Shown: piece by piece, positions 53,529-63,502 of the stretch
How positions within the stretch are numbered: the first letter of the stretch is position 1
Layout of the letters: each line of letters starts with the position of its first letter
Source: Apirhabdus apintestini
GTDB taxonomy: Bacteria > Pseudomonadota > Gammaproteobacteria > Enterobacterales > Enterobacteriaceae
DNA: 64,000 nt
Reading direction: 5' to 3'
Assembly (NCBI GenBank): GCA_033977085.1
Contig: CP138906.1
Coordinates: forward strand, 992,001 to 1,056,000
Position numbers and translations under genes: made by a program
Notes under the pieces: model-generated
What the model was told of the DNA's origin: nothing
What the model saw: the letters and a program-made list of their open reading frames with translations, nothing else
The model's database searches: none

Positions 53529-54068
53529 ATGACACACCACTATCAGCAATTAATCTCTCTTTTTGATGGCTGTTTCGCCAGCGAATTTAATACTCGTCTG
53601 ATTAAAGGAGACGATGAGCCGATTTATCTCCCTGCCGATAGGGAAGTTCCGTATCATCGCATTATCTTCGCGCACGGGTTTTACGCCAGCGCGCTGCATG
53701 AGATTTCGCATTGGTGCATTGCCGGTGAGGAGCGGCGCCAAAAAGTTGATTTTGGCTACTGGTATTGCCCTGACGGGCGAGATGCCCAGACTCAAAGCCA
53801 ATTTGAAGATGTTGAAGTCAAGCCGCAGGCGCTGGACTGGCTATTTTGCATGGCGGCGAATTACCCGTTTAATGTAAGCTGCGACAATCTGGAGGGCGAT
53901 TTTGAGCCCGATCGCGTTGCTTTTCAGCGCCGCGTGCACGCTCAGGTTATCAGTTATCTGGAACGCGGTGATACTCCGCCGCGTGCCGCACGCTTTATCG
54001 ACGCTTTGCGTCATTATTATCATACGCCGCCGCTGGTGGCGGAACGGTTTCCATGGCCTCAAGAATGA
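53529..54068 (+). CDS. epmC: Elongation factor P hydroxylase EpmC (YfcM)
   Basis: EpmC hydroxylates the beta-lysylated lysine of elongation factor P, completing its modification. The intact 179-residue product matches YfcM: FNTRLIKGDDEPIYLPADRE, the metal-site HEISHWCIAGEERRQKVDFG, YWYCPDGRDAQTQSQFEDVE and NYPFNVSCDNLEGDFEPDR. I start at the ATG at 53529, one base after the yfcA stop codon, and not at an upstream ATG at 53481 inside yfcA. Confidence 0.93.
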   Translation: MTHHYQQLISLFDGCFASEFNTRLIKGDDEPIYLPADREVPYHRIIFAHGFYASALHEISHWCIAGEERRQKVDFGYWYCPDGRDAQTQSQFEDVEVKPQALDWLFCMAANYPFNVSCDNLEGDFEPDRVAFQRRVHAQVISYLERGDTPPRAARFIDALRHYYHTPPLVAERFPWPQE

Positions 54069-54106
54069 CAGCATTGGCCCTCTGAACCTGAACCCGAGGA
54101 TACGCG

Positions 54107-54385
54107 ATGATCGCCGAATTTGAAGCCCGTATACTGACGCTCATTGACGATATGGTGGAGCGCGCCAGCGACGATGAACTATTTGCCGGCGGGTACTTAC
54201 GTGGGCACCTGACTCTTGCCGTCGCTGAGCTGGAAAACACCAGCGACCGTTCTCCGCAGGCCGTTTCCGCAGCAGTAGCGCGGAGCCTTGAAAAGGCGAT
54301 TCAGGCGGGCGAACTATCGCCGCGCGATCGGGCGCTGGTGTTGGCCATGTGGGATAAATTGTTCCATCAGGCGAACGCTGCCTGA
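54107..54385 (+). CDS. yfcL: YfcL family protein
   Basis: A 92-residue protein of unknown function matching YfcL (MIAEFEARILTLIDDMVERA, then SDDELFAGGYLRGHLTLAVA). It is mostly helical and acidic, with no membrane segment. The frame is intact. It is the last gene of the aroC-mepA-yfcA-epmC-yfcL series and is followed by a terminator. Confidence 0.9.
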   Translation: MIAEFEARILTLIDDMVERASDDELFAGGYLRGHLTLAVAELENTSDRSPQAVSAAVARSLEKAIQAGELSPRDRALVLAMWDKLFHQANAA

Positions 54386-54408
54386 CGGCGCAGTGTATTT
54401 AAGCAATC

Positions 54409-54440
54409 AGCCGAACGCCGGTCAGGCATTCGGCTTTTTA
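54409..54440 (+). terminator. Rho-independent terminator after yfcL
   Basis: AGCCGAA/TTCGGCT stem followed by TTTTTA. The T tract is also the left edge of the structured repeat that begins here. Confidence 0.82.
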
Positions 54441-54640
54441 TTGCCAACTGAAAACCACGTCCTGTGGACGTGGTCATCAACAGGTTTTGGCTCTGCCCTG
54501 TTGTTTTGGGATTTAAATCTCACAAGACTGGCAGTAAGGAATTTGGTATGTCTCTTTGGGGCATCAAAGCAATGCCGCCTTCTATGAAGGCGGATTCTTA
54601 CTTCCAGCTGAAAACCACGTCCTGTGGACATGGTTTTCAG
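54436..54640. repeat. Structured repeat element, copy A (IS200/IS605-derived?)
   Basis: The first ~168 bases (54436-54603) are about 85% like 58302-58471. They contain three hairpins: CCACGTCC-TGT-GGACGTGG, CAACAGG/CCTGTTG, and CCGCCTT-CTATG-AAGGCGG. A second, near-perfect 15-bp hairpin, CTGAAAACCACGTCC with GGACATGGTTTTCAG, closes the right side (54608-54640). Hairpins at both ends without inverted-repeat termini fit a non-autonomous derivative of an IS200/IS605 element. It is not a protein gene as far as I can tell. It begins on the T tract of the yfcL terminator. Confidence 0.7.
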
Positions 54641-54810
54641 TTAAGAATAAGAACCGCAGATTTGCGGCTGACAGACAAATAGCGAGCGTCTTTTTTAATC
54701 TGCGCTCACGGCGCCTGGCGGAGGCATTTTTCTGTCTCACCGGCGCTTATCACTATTAAAACCGGGTTGCACCGGCTGGCTCGCCGTGAGCAACCCATTG
54801 GCTAAGTATG

Positions 54811-56840
54811 TTATGCCCCAGCCCGGGCGGTTTTAACCTGTTTTCCTTTTAACAACTTACGAACCCAAAAGCGATTGGGGCTAAGCGCTGCCAGCGTCTG
54901 CGCGTCCAGCGGCAGCGGCTCAGCGCTCATTTGAGCGGCAAGAAGTTCTGCTGCGAGCGGTGCGCTGCACAGGCCGCGTGATCCCAGTGCGCCTAGCATA
55001 AACAGATTCCGGTAAACGGGAGCCTGCGCGACCTGCTCTGGCGTGATGGCCTGGGTATCCAGACTCGCATAGCTCTCAAGCGTTGCCGCGTAGTTAGGCA
55101 CATTGCCCACCAGCGGTAAATGATCGCGGATTGCGCAGCGGATGCCGCAGCGCGCCTCTCCGGCGCTGACATCCACCTCATAAACCCAGCGCTGCTGTGG
55201 CAGACAGTGGATCAAACGCTGTCGGTTGTTATCCTGATCCTCTGCGCTGTATATCGCCTGTGCCGCCCCGCGGTGATAGCTGGCCCCGATGCAGTGACGC
55301 TGGTTCGCGGGATTGCAGGGCGTGAGATAGCCGTCGTAGCACAATACCTGGCGTAATTCCTTCAGCGCAGGGGTTGTGGGGATATGACTGACCTGGCCGC
55401 CGACCGAATAGCAGGGCAGCCGGGTCGTTTGCGCAAACTGGTCAAGACGGTGGCCGTTAGCCAGCGCCACGCTTTGGTGCGTTTGCGTCTCGCCGCTGGT
55501 GAAAGTGATACGCCAGCTATCACCGTCCGGGAGTAACCCGGCGGCCTCTTTACGATAATGTAACGCCAGCCCCTGCTGTTGTGCCAGTTCAAGCGCGGCG
55601 GCGGTGAGCTGCGCCGGGTATAGCCAGCCACCGGCGGGATAAGTGATACCTTCGCAGGCGGTTTCCAGCCCGCAAAGCGCGGCGCTTTGCTGTGCATCAA
55701 CGGCATGCGCCAGTTCAGGCGGCAGATCCAGTGTCAGCATGCGCGCGATCTTACGGCGGCTTTTATCATCCCACCCGAGCTGCGTAACGCCGCACCAGGC
55801 GTGCTCGAAGGTAAATGGCAGTGTGTCATAGCAGCGGCGGGCAAAGGTAAACGCGGCGGGAAAGAATTGCGTTAGCGCGGGATCGTGACCGTTTAGCAGC
55901 GGGTAAAGCGCTCCCTGACGGTTGCCAGAAGCGCCGGCGGCCGGCCGCTCATCCTGACAGTAGAGTGTGACCTGCCAGCCGCGCCGCAATAGCGCCAGCG
56001 CCAGTAGCGCGCTGGCGACGCCGCCGCCGATAATTGCCGTTTCGGGCCTGCCGTGCGCCGCATCGCGCGCATACCACGGTGTTTGAATGAGCGCAGGCAG
56101 AGCCTGGGGCAGTATGCCGGTGAGCATTTCACGTTTGCGGCCAAAGCCTTTACGCTTTTGCATCCGAAAGCCGGCTGCTTCCAGCCCGCGTCGTACAAAA
56201 CCGGCTGCGGTAAAGGTTGATAATGTACCGCCCGCCCGCGCCAGTCGCGCCATGCCGTGGAATAGCGTTGGTGTCCACATATCGGGATTTCGGGACGGGG
56301 CGAAGCCGTCCAAAACCAGGCGTCGACCTGGCCCTGAAGACTGTCATCCAGACAGGAAAGCGTGTGGTTAATATCGCCATACCACAAATCGAGAGTAACG
56401 GCGCCCTCGTCAAGTATTACGCGCTGGCAGCCAGGCAGCGGCAGCGGCCACTGCTCCTGAAGCTGCTGCGCCATATCACGTAACTCAGGCCAGCGCGCGT
56501 GAGCGGCCCGTAAGTCAGCGGGGGTAAGCGGATGCTTCTCAAAGCTGATGAAATGTAGGCGACGCAGCGGAGCTTCTGGATGTGCCCGACGAAAATCGCG
56601 AAACGCCTGCCACAGCGTTAGAAAATTAAGCCCGGTACCGAAGCCGCTTTCCGCCACAATCATGAGTTGCCGCGGGTGCAGGGCGAAACGTTCGGGGAGT
56701 TGATTGCCGTTTAGGAAGACGTGTCGCGTCTCTTCCAGCCCATTGTCATTGGAAAAATAAACATCATCAAACTCTCGGGATACAGGTGTACCCTCATGGT
56801 TAAAGGTAATCGCGGCAGGCTGTATGCGGGTTTGTTTCAC
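54811..56840 (-). CDS. mnmC: tRNA mnm5s2U34 biosynthesis bifunctional protein MnmC, frame broken once
   Basis: MnmC finishes the mnm5s2U34 modification of certain tRNAs. The N-terminal methyltransferase has FDDVYFSNDNGLEETRHVFL and VAESGFGTGLNFLTLWQAF. The C-terminal FAD-dependent oxidase has AIIGGGVASALLALALLRRG, ASGNRQGALYPLLNG and ALGSRGLCSAPLAAELLAAQ. A T is missing in the coding-strand run near 56312 (TGGTTTTGGAC); restoring it joins both domains to about 676 residues. I start at the GTG at 56840 (KQTRIQPAAITFNHEGTPVS), which fits the family better than the upstream ATG at 56900. It is divergent from fabB. Confidence 0.92.
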
Positions 56841-56917
56841 GTAAGTTACTCGTGTGACAGGCGGTGGGCCGATCTTAACGATGTGTGGCGGAGCGTGCAA
56901 ATTTCCCTCTTAATTTG

Positions 56918-56934
56918 CTGATCGGACTTGTTCG
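56918..56934 (+). promoter_or_regulatory. FadR activator site upstream of fabB
   Basis: CTGATCGGACTTGTTCG resembles the FadR site of E. coli fabB and lies 66-82 bases before the start. Confidence 0.65.
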
Positions 56935-56951
56935 GCGTACAAGTGTACGCT
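56934..56951 (+). promoter_or_regulatory. FabR operator upstream of fabB
   Basis: GGCGTACAAGTGTACGCT is nearly palindromic and matches the FabR consensus AGCGTACACGTGTTCGCT when read on the other strand. It lies next to the FadR site and just upstream of the probable promoter. Confidence 0.75.
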
Positions 56952-56999
56952 ATTGTGCCAATCGAATTCTTATATAAGTACGACATACAGAGGTATTGA

Positions 57000-58220
57000 A
57001 TGAAACGTGCAGTGATTACTGGCCTGGGCATCGTTTCCAGCATCGGTAATAACCAGCAGGAAGTCCTGGCATCCCTGCGTGAAGGCCGCTCGGGGATCAC
57101 TTTCTCTCAAGAACTGAAAGATTCTGGCATGCGCAGCCATGTCTGGGGCAATGTAAAACTGGATACCACGGGCCTTATTGACCGTAAAATTGTGCGTTTC
57201 ATGAGCGATGCGTCTATTTACGCCTACCTTTCTATGGAACAGGCGGTGCAGGATGCGAAGCTTGATGCGGACGTTTACCAGAATAATCCGCGCGTGGGTC
57301 TGATTGCCGGTTCGGGCGGCGGGTCTCCGCGATATCAGGTTTTTGGCGCTGATGCGATGCGCAGCGCGCGCGGCCTGAAAGCCGTTGGGCCGTATGTTGT
57401 GACTAAAGCGATGGCTTCTGGCGTTTCCGCCTGTCTCGCCACGCCTTTCAAAATTCACGGCGTAAACTATTCCATTAGCTCTGCCTGTGCCACATCTGCG
57501 CACTGTATCGGTAATGCCGTAGAACAAATTCAGTTAGGTAAACAGGATATCGTCTTTGCCGGCGGCGGCGAAGAGCTGTGCTGGGAACTGGCCTGTGAGT
57601 TTGACGCGATGGGCGCGCTGTCGACTAAATACAACGATAATCCGGAATGTGCTTCCCGTACTTACGATGCCAATCGCGATGGATTTGTTATCGCCGGCGG
57701 CGGCGGTATGGTGGTTGTAGAAGAGCTGGAACACGCCCTGGCGCGCGGCGCGCATATTTATGCGGAGATAGTTGGTTACGGTGCCACCTCCGACGGTGCT
57801 GATATGGTAGCGCCATCGGGTGAAGGTGCGGTGCGCTGCATGCAGATGGCGATGCACGGCGTTGATACGCCTATCGATTATTTGAACTCGCATGGTACTT
57901 CTACGCCGGTTGGCGATGTGAAAGAACTGGGCGCAATTCGGGAAGTCTTTGGGGATAAGAGCCCGGCGATTTCCGCAACCAAAGCGATGACCGGACACTC
58001 TTTGGGCGCTGCAGGAGTTCAGGAAGCCATCTATTCTCTGCTGATGCTGGAACACGGTTTTATCGCGCCGAGCATCAATATTGATGAGATGGATGAGCAG
58101 GCGGCCGGGTTGAATATTGTTACCCAACCGACCGATCGTGAGTTGAATACCGTGATGTCGAACAGTTTTGGCTTCGGCGGAACTAACGCTACGCTGGTTA
58201 TGCGTAAGTATCGCGCCTAG
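57000..58220 (+). CDS. fabB: 3-oxoacyl-ACP synthase I FabB
   Basis: FabB elongates acyl-ACP and is needed for unsaturated fatty-acid synthesis. The intact 406-residue product has the catalytic cysteine in ISSACATSAHCIGNAVEQIQ and the two catalytic histidines in DYLNSHGTSTPVGDVKELG and ATKAMTGHSLGAAGVQEAIY. The GFGGTNATLVMRKY end is typical. Upstream FadR- and FabR-like sites predict the usual activation/repression pair. It is divergent from mnmC, and its neighbour yfcJ is displaced by mobile DNA and a DeoR-type gene. Confidence 0.97.
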   Translation: MKRAVITGLGIVSSIGNNQQEVLASLREGRSGITFSQELKDSGMRSHVWGNVKLDTTGLIDRKIVRFMSDASIYAYLSMEQAVQDAKLDADVYQNNPRVGLIAGSGGGSPRYQVFGADAMRSARGLKAVGPYVVTKAMASGVSACLATPFKIHGVNYSISSACATSAHCIGNAVEQIQLGKQDIVFAGGGEELCWELACEFDAMGALSTKYNDNPECASRTYDANRDGFVIAGGGGMVVVEELEHALARGAHIYAEIVGYGATSDGADMVAPSGEGAVRCMQMAMHGVDTPIDYLNSHGTSTPVGDVKELGAIREVFGDKSPAISATKAMTGHSLGAAGVQEAIYSLLMLEHGFIAPSINIDEMDEQAAGLNIVTQPTDRELNTVMSNSFGFGGTNATLVMRKYRA

Positions 58221-58267
58221 ACAGTGATGCTGGCCTCATTTTGGTGAGGCTTAGCGCAATGCGCGTT

Positions 58268-58306
58268 AAAACCCGGCAGATTGCGACGGCAATCCGCCGG
58301 GTTTTT
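58268..58306 (+). terminator. Rho-independent terminator after fabB
   Basis: AAACCCGGC and GCCGGGTTTTT form the stem. The T tract is the left edge of structured repeat copy B. Confidence 0.82.
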
Positions 58307-58471
58307 ATTGCCAACTGAAAACCACGTCCTGTGAGCGTGGTCATCAACGGGCTCTGCCTTGTTGTTTTGGGATTTAAACCTCACAAGACTGGCAGAGACT
58401 TTTTTAAGGGATTTGGGATGTCCCTCTGGGGCATCAAGCAGTGCCGCCTTCTATGAAGGCGGATTTTTACT
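58302..58471. repeat. Structured repeat element, copy B
   Basis: About 85% identical to 54436-54603, starting at the same TTTTTATTGCCAACTGAAAA. The CCGCCTT-CTATG-AAGGCGG hairpin is fully conserved. The first stem is weakened (CCACG...CGTGG) and the second reduced to CAAC/GTTG. After GGCGGATTTTTACT the sequence changes to that of the IS200-like element. As with copy A, it starts on a terminator T tract. Confidence 0.7.
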
Positions 58472-58782
58472 GTTACTCCTAAACACCTCCTGGGAGGTGG
58501 TGATTTATCCTGTAGGGCTATAGTCTGAAGAATGCCCATGCCGGAATAGCTCTGCTTACTCATCGCAAGTAAAAGGAGACAAACCAACACGGGGCTTTAC
58601 AGGCGTTCATCACAGGTATATTGGCGTTGCAAATACCGACGCCAACGTATCGATTCAGGAGCCTTAAAGACAGGCCGGGCAAGGAGCTTTACAGGGCAAT
58701 CTACATTCTATGCGGACTATGCGGCATAAAGGATTGTGAAGTTCCGGCGTTAAATGTTCAGCCAGCTCATGTACATCTGGTG

Positions 58783-58787
58783 GTCAT
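58783..58787. repeat. Target-site duplication of IS21 copy 3 (left)
   Basis: GTCAT here is repeated at 60741-60745, inside the tnpA coding sequence. Confidence 0.85.
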
Positions 58788-58855
58788 TGTCAACAACGGG
58801 TAAAAAGTGATCCACTTACCGTCACCACCAACGGTCTAATATTGATCCACCTTGC

Positions 58856-59634
58856 TTACTCAGGATTAGCTTCCGCTATAACCCCGGCCTTTCGTTTCTG
58901 CTTCAGTCGATAGCTCTCTCCTTTTATCTGGACTACGTGTGAGTGATGTAAGATCCGGTCCAGCATTGCCGATGTCAGGGCTGCATCACCCGCGAACGTC
59001 TGGTCCCACTGCCCGAACGGCAGGTTAGAGGTCAGGATCATCGCGCTCTTTTCGTAACGTTTGGCAATGACCTGGAAGAACAGCTTTGCCTCTTCCTGGC
59101 TGAACGGCAGATAGCCTATTTCGTCGATGATGAGCAGTTTGGGGGCCATGACACCGCGATTGAGTGTCGTTTTGTAACGCCCCTGACGCTGGGAAGTCGA
59201 CAGCTGTAACAGCAGGTCCGCTGCTGTTGTGAAGCGAACCTTGATGCCCGCCCGTACTGCCTCGTAGCCCATGGCTATCGCCAGATGTGTTTTCCCCACG
59301 CCCGAGGGGCCCAGCAACACGATGTTTTCGTTACGTTCGATGAAGCTCAGGGAACGCAGCGACTGGATTTGCTTCTGAGGTGCGCCGGTGGCGAAGGTGA
59401 AGTCGTATTCCTCGAACGTCTTCACCGCCGGGAAGGCTGCCATCCGCGTGTACATCGCCTGTTTACGCTGATGCCGGGCCAGTTTCTCCTCATGTAGCAG
59501 GTGCTCCAGGAAGTCCATATAGCTCCATTCCTGATCCACTGCCTGTTGCGACAGTGCCGGCGCCGCGCCGATAAGGCTGTCCAGCTGGAGCTGTTCAGCA
59601 AGCACCATCAGCCGTTGATGTTGTAGTTCGACCA

Positions 59635-59638
<4 letters not shown>
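58856..59638 (-). CDS. istB: IS21-family helper ATPase IstB (copy 3, intact)
   Basis: A 260-residue AAA+ ATPase, open throughout, with Walker A GPSGVGKTHLAIAMGYEA and Walker B LLIIDEIGYLPF. It differs from copy 2 by two residues (LEHLL for PEHLL; LLLQLSTS for LLLRLSTS). Its start MMVELQHQRLM overlaps the istA stop by four bases, so it would normally be translated by coupling to istA. Confidence 0.95.
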
Positions 59639-60655
<1,017 letters not shown>

Positions 60656-60740
60656 AAGCTCCCTGTATTCAGAGGAGCAGATTAACCCCTGGATCAGTTT
60701 TCAACCGCTGGGGTGGATCAGTTTTGCACCGTTGGTAACA

Positions 60741-60745
60741 GTCAT
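60741..60745. repeat. Target-site duplication of IS21 copy 3 (right)
   Basis: GTCAT matches 58783-58787. Confidence 0.85.
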
Positions 60746-61045
60746 CGTCCGACCTAAAATATTGATATCAACGCGAATGGGTCATTTGAAAGGTCGCAGT
60801 GCCATCAGGCTCTGTAATCGTTTTCCACCCATCGGGAAGAAGCTCCGGGAAACCCTTTTGGACCCCGTGGGTAGTTTGTAGATACGGCAGGTGTGAACGA
60901 AGAAAGAATCAGAAGATATGTGCGGCATCAGGGGAAAACGGAGCAAACACATGAACAGCAGATGAAATTGCCGGAAGGTGACAATAGCCCTAGGGGCTTT
61001 CTCAAAAGCCACCGTCTAAGAAGGTGGTTTTTACTGTCCGTTAAA

Positions 61046-61274
61046 TGGGGTGTTTTGCCGGAGACGTCATCGCCTGGGGTGTGGCCTGGCCGGGAAAATC
61101 TACGCATGCCAAATCCCATTTTGTGGCTCACAGCTGATAAAAACTGGCGGAGAAACTGCGCGGGAGCGGGTTTCAAAAAGCTTTCGACGGCGGTGACTTT
61201 GCCAATGTCATATTGTCTTAACGTGAACTTGTCGCTTTCGGATACCGAAGAGAAAACCTGTTACTAAATGGCAG
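61046..61274. other. Unassigned stretch between the IS200-like remnant and the DeoR-type gene
   Basis: A plus-strand frame continues from the tnpA remnant through this region, but its translation matches nothing I recognise. It is probably scar sequence of the mobile insertions and the 3' flank of the regulator gene. Confidence 0.35.
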
Positions 61275-62056
61275 TCATCCAACAACTGTGAGGCAAAAGT
61301 CACCCTGTTCAAGCTCCCGCCGCGCGGCGCTGTCCAGCGCGCCGTCGGTAACGATATCAGTGAGCGCCCCCAACGGAGCGGCGCGAAATAAAGACCAGGT
61401 ACCGTATTTGCTGCTGTCTGCCAGTAAAACCCGCCGACGGGCATTACCCACCACGCTACGCTTTAATGCGGCTTTTTCTTCGGTGGGAGCGGTAATGCCT
61501 TTTTCCAGACTCCAGCCGTTGCAGCTCACGAAAGCGATATCTGGCCAGATATTTTGCAGAAGCTGCCGCCCGTGTTCGCCTACGCAGGACTGGCTGCTAT
61601 CGTCAATACGCCCGCCAATCACGGTGACTTCTATTTGTCGAAAGTCGGCGAAGAACAGCGCGATATGCAAATCGCTGGTGATAACGCGCAGCGGCAGATG
61701 CGTAACCTGGCGCGCCAGTTCAAACGTGGTGGTGCCGGCATCGAACAATACGGCATCGCCCGGCCTAACCATAGATGCGGCTGCGGTGGCAATCGCGCAC
61801 TTTTCTGCCAGATTGCGCTGGCGTTTTTCGCGCGTTGTTGGCTGGGCGGGGATAAATCGGTTTAAGGTGACTCCCCGTGAGTGCGGCTAATCACACCTTC
61901 TTTATCAAGCCGAATTAAATCGCGGCGAATGGTCGCGGGCGAAGCGTGAGTAACGGTGACTAATTGCTCGACCGTCACCAGATTCTGGCTTTTGAGAAAG
62001 TCCATAATCCGTTCAATGCGGTTATCGCCCTTCATACTGTTGCGCGCGCTCTTCAT
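61275..62056 (-). CDS. DeoR/GlpR-family transcriptional regulator, frame broken once
   Basis: A sugar-type repressor of the DeoR family. The N-terminal winged helix reads RIERIMDFLKSQNLVTVEQL then ASPATIRRDLIRLDKEG. The C-terminal sugar-phosphate sensor has LFDAGTTTFELARQVTHLPL, FVSCNGWSLEKGITAPTEEK and VLLADSSKYGTWSLFRAAPL. A G is missing in the coding-strand run near 61870 (CACGGGGAGTC); restoring it gives GGVTLNRFIPAQPTTREKRQ and 260 residues. The start could also be the ATG at 62035. I cannot name the effector or target. It is divergent from yfcJ and not in this position in E. coli. Confidence 0.85.
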
Positions 62057-62295
62057 ACCTTTAGAAAGAGCCGTTATGCTCGCAAACTTTTATCAGCCTG
62101 TCCAGGCAATCTCCGCCTGCGAAAGCCGCAGGGACGTTGACACTTTCCCCTGATTACAGGCACACTTGCAGCGCCGTCGCTTCTGGCGGCACGCAAATAC
62201 AGTCACATTGACTCCACGCACCCTTGTTAACCTGAAATCGGGGGAGAGGGCGCGGTTATTCCTCGCCTTATTTTGTGCTCCCTGGAGTGAGCGGT

Positions 62296-63496
62296 ATGTC
62301 TGCAGTAAATCAAAAGAAAAAACGCGGTCTGAAAATCTCTCTTTGTTCCGCATCGCCTTTGCGGTGTTCCTGTGTTATTTGACGGTGGGATTGCCGCTGC
62401 CGGTGATCCCTTTATTTGTGCATCAGGAGTTGGGGTTCGGTAACACACTGGTAGGCGTCGCGGTAGGGATCCAGTTTCTGGCAACGGTGCTGACTCGCGG
62501 CTACGCGGGTAAGCTGGCCGACCAGCGCGGCGCAAAACGTTCTGTTTTACAGGGCATGTTTTCCTGCGCGCTGGCGGGAGGCGCATGGCTACTGGCGGCG
62601 CTGCTCCCCGTAGATGCGGCAATCAAGCTGGGGTTACTTCTGCTCGGAAGGCTGGTCCTTGGATTTGGCGAAAGCCAGTTACTCACCGGCACGCTGGCCT
62701 GGGAATGGGGCTGGTAGGGCCAGCCCGCTCAGGTAAAGTGATGTCCTGGAACGGCATGGCGATTTACGGCGCGCTGGCGGCAGGGGCGCCGCTGGGGCTG
62801 TGGATCCACGCGCGCTTCGGGTATGTGACCCTCGCGGGTGTAATCATGGTGCTGCCATTTGTCGCATGGTTATTTAACGGCGGCGTTAAAAAATCGCGCC
62901 ACAGCAGGGGTGCGCCCTTCGCTGTTGAGCGTGGTTGGGTTAATTTGGCAGCCGGGGTTGGGGCTGGCGCTACAGGGCGTGGGATTTGCGGCTATTGGTA
63001 CATTTGTCTCTCTGTGGTTTGCCAGCCGGGGCTGGCCGATGGCTGGCTTTACGCTGACGGCGTTTGGCGGAGCATTCGTACTGATGCGTATTTTGTTTGG
63101 CTGGATGCCGGACCGCTTCGGCGGCGTGCGGGTCGCTGCGGTGTCGCTGATGATTGAAACCGGTGGCCTGCTGCTGCTCTGGCAGGCTTCTAACGCCTGG
63201 CTGGCGCTGCTGGGCGCGGCCCTGACCGGCTGTGGCTGTTCGCTTATTTTCCCGGCGCTGGGCGTTGAAGTAGTTAAACGCGTGCCGGCCCAGGTACGTG
63301 GGACGGCGCTGGGCGGCTACGCCGCGTTTCAGGATATCGCATATGCGGCCACCGGCCCGTTAACCGGGCTGGTGGCAACGTCGCTGGGGTATCCGTCGGT
63401 GTTTCTTACCGGTGCTATTTCCGCCGGGACAGGCATTCTGGTGACGTTAGTTGCTTTTCGCAGGAAAAAATGCCGCCTGGCGAAAAGCAGCCTTAG
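62296..63496 (+). CDS. yfcJ: Major facilitator superfamily transporter YfcJ, frame broken four times
   Basis: A 12-helix MFS transporter matching YfcJ; its natural substrate is not known. Family stretches are VGLPLPVIPLFVHQELGFGN, VLTRGYAGKLADQRGAKRSV, VMSWNGMAIYGALAAGAPLG, MPDRFGGVRVAAVSLMIETG and IFPALGVEVVKRVPAQVRGT. Start is the ATG at 62296 with a GGAG ribosome site. Bases are missing near 62322 (A), 62704 (G), 62889 (A run, two short or one over) and 63468 (A). Corrected, it ends at the TAG at 63494-63496, about 401 residues. Raw frames running past this stop overlap flk and are not real. Confidence 0.86.
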
Positions 63497-63502
63497 CGCA
63501 AT

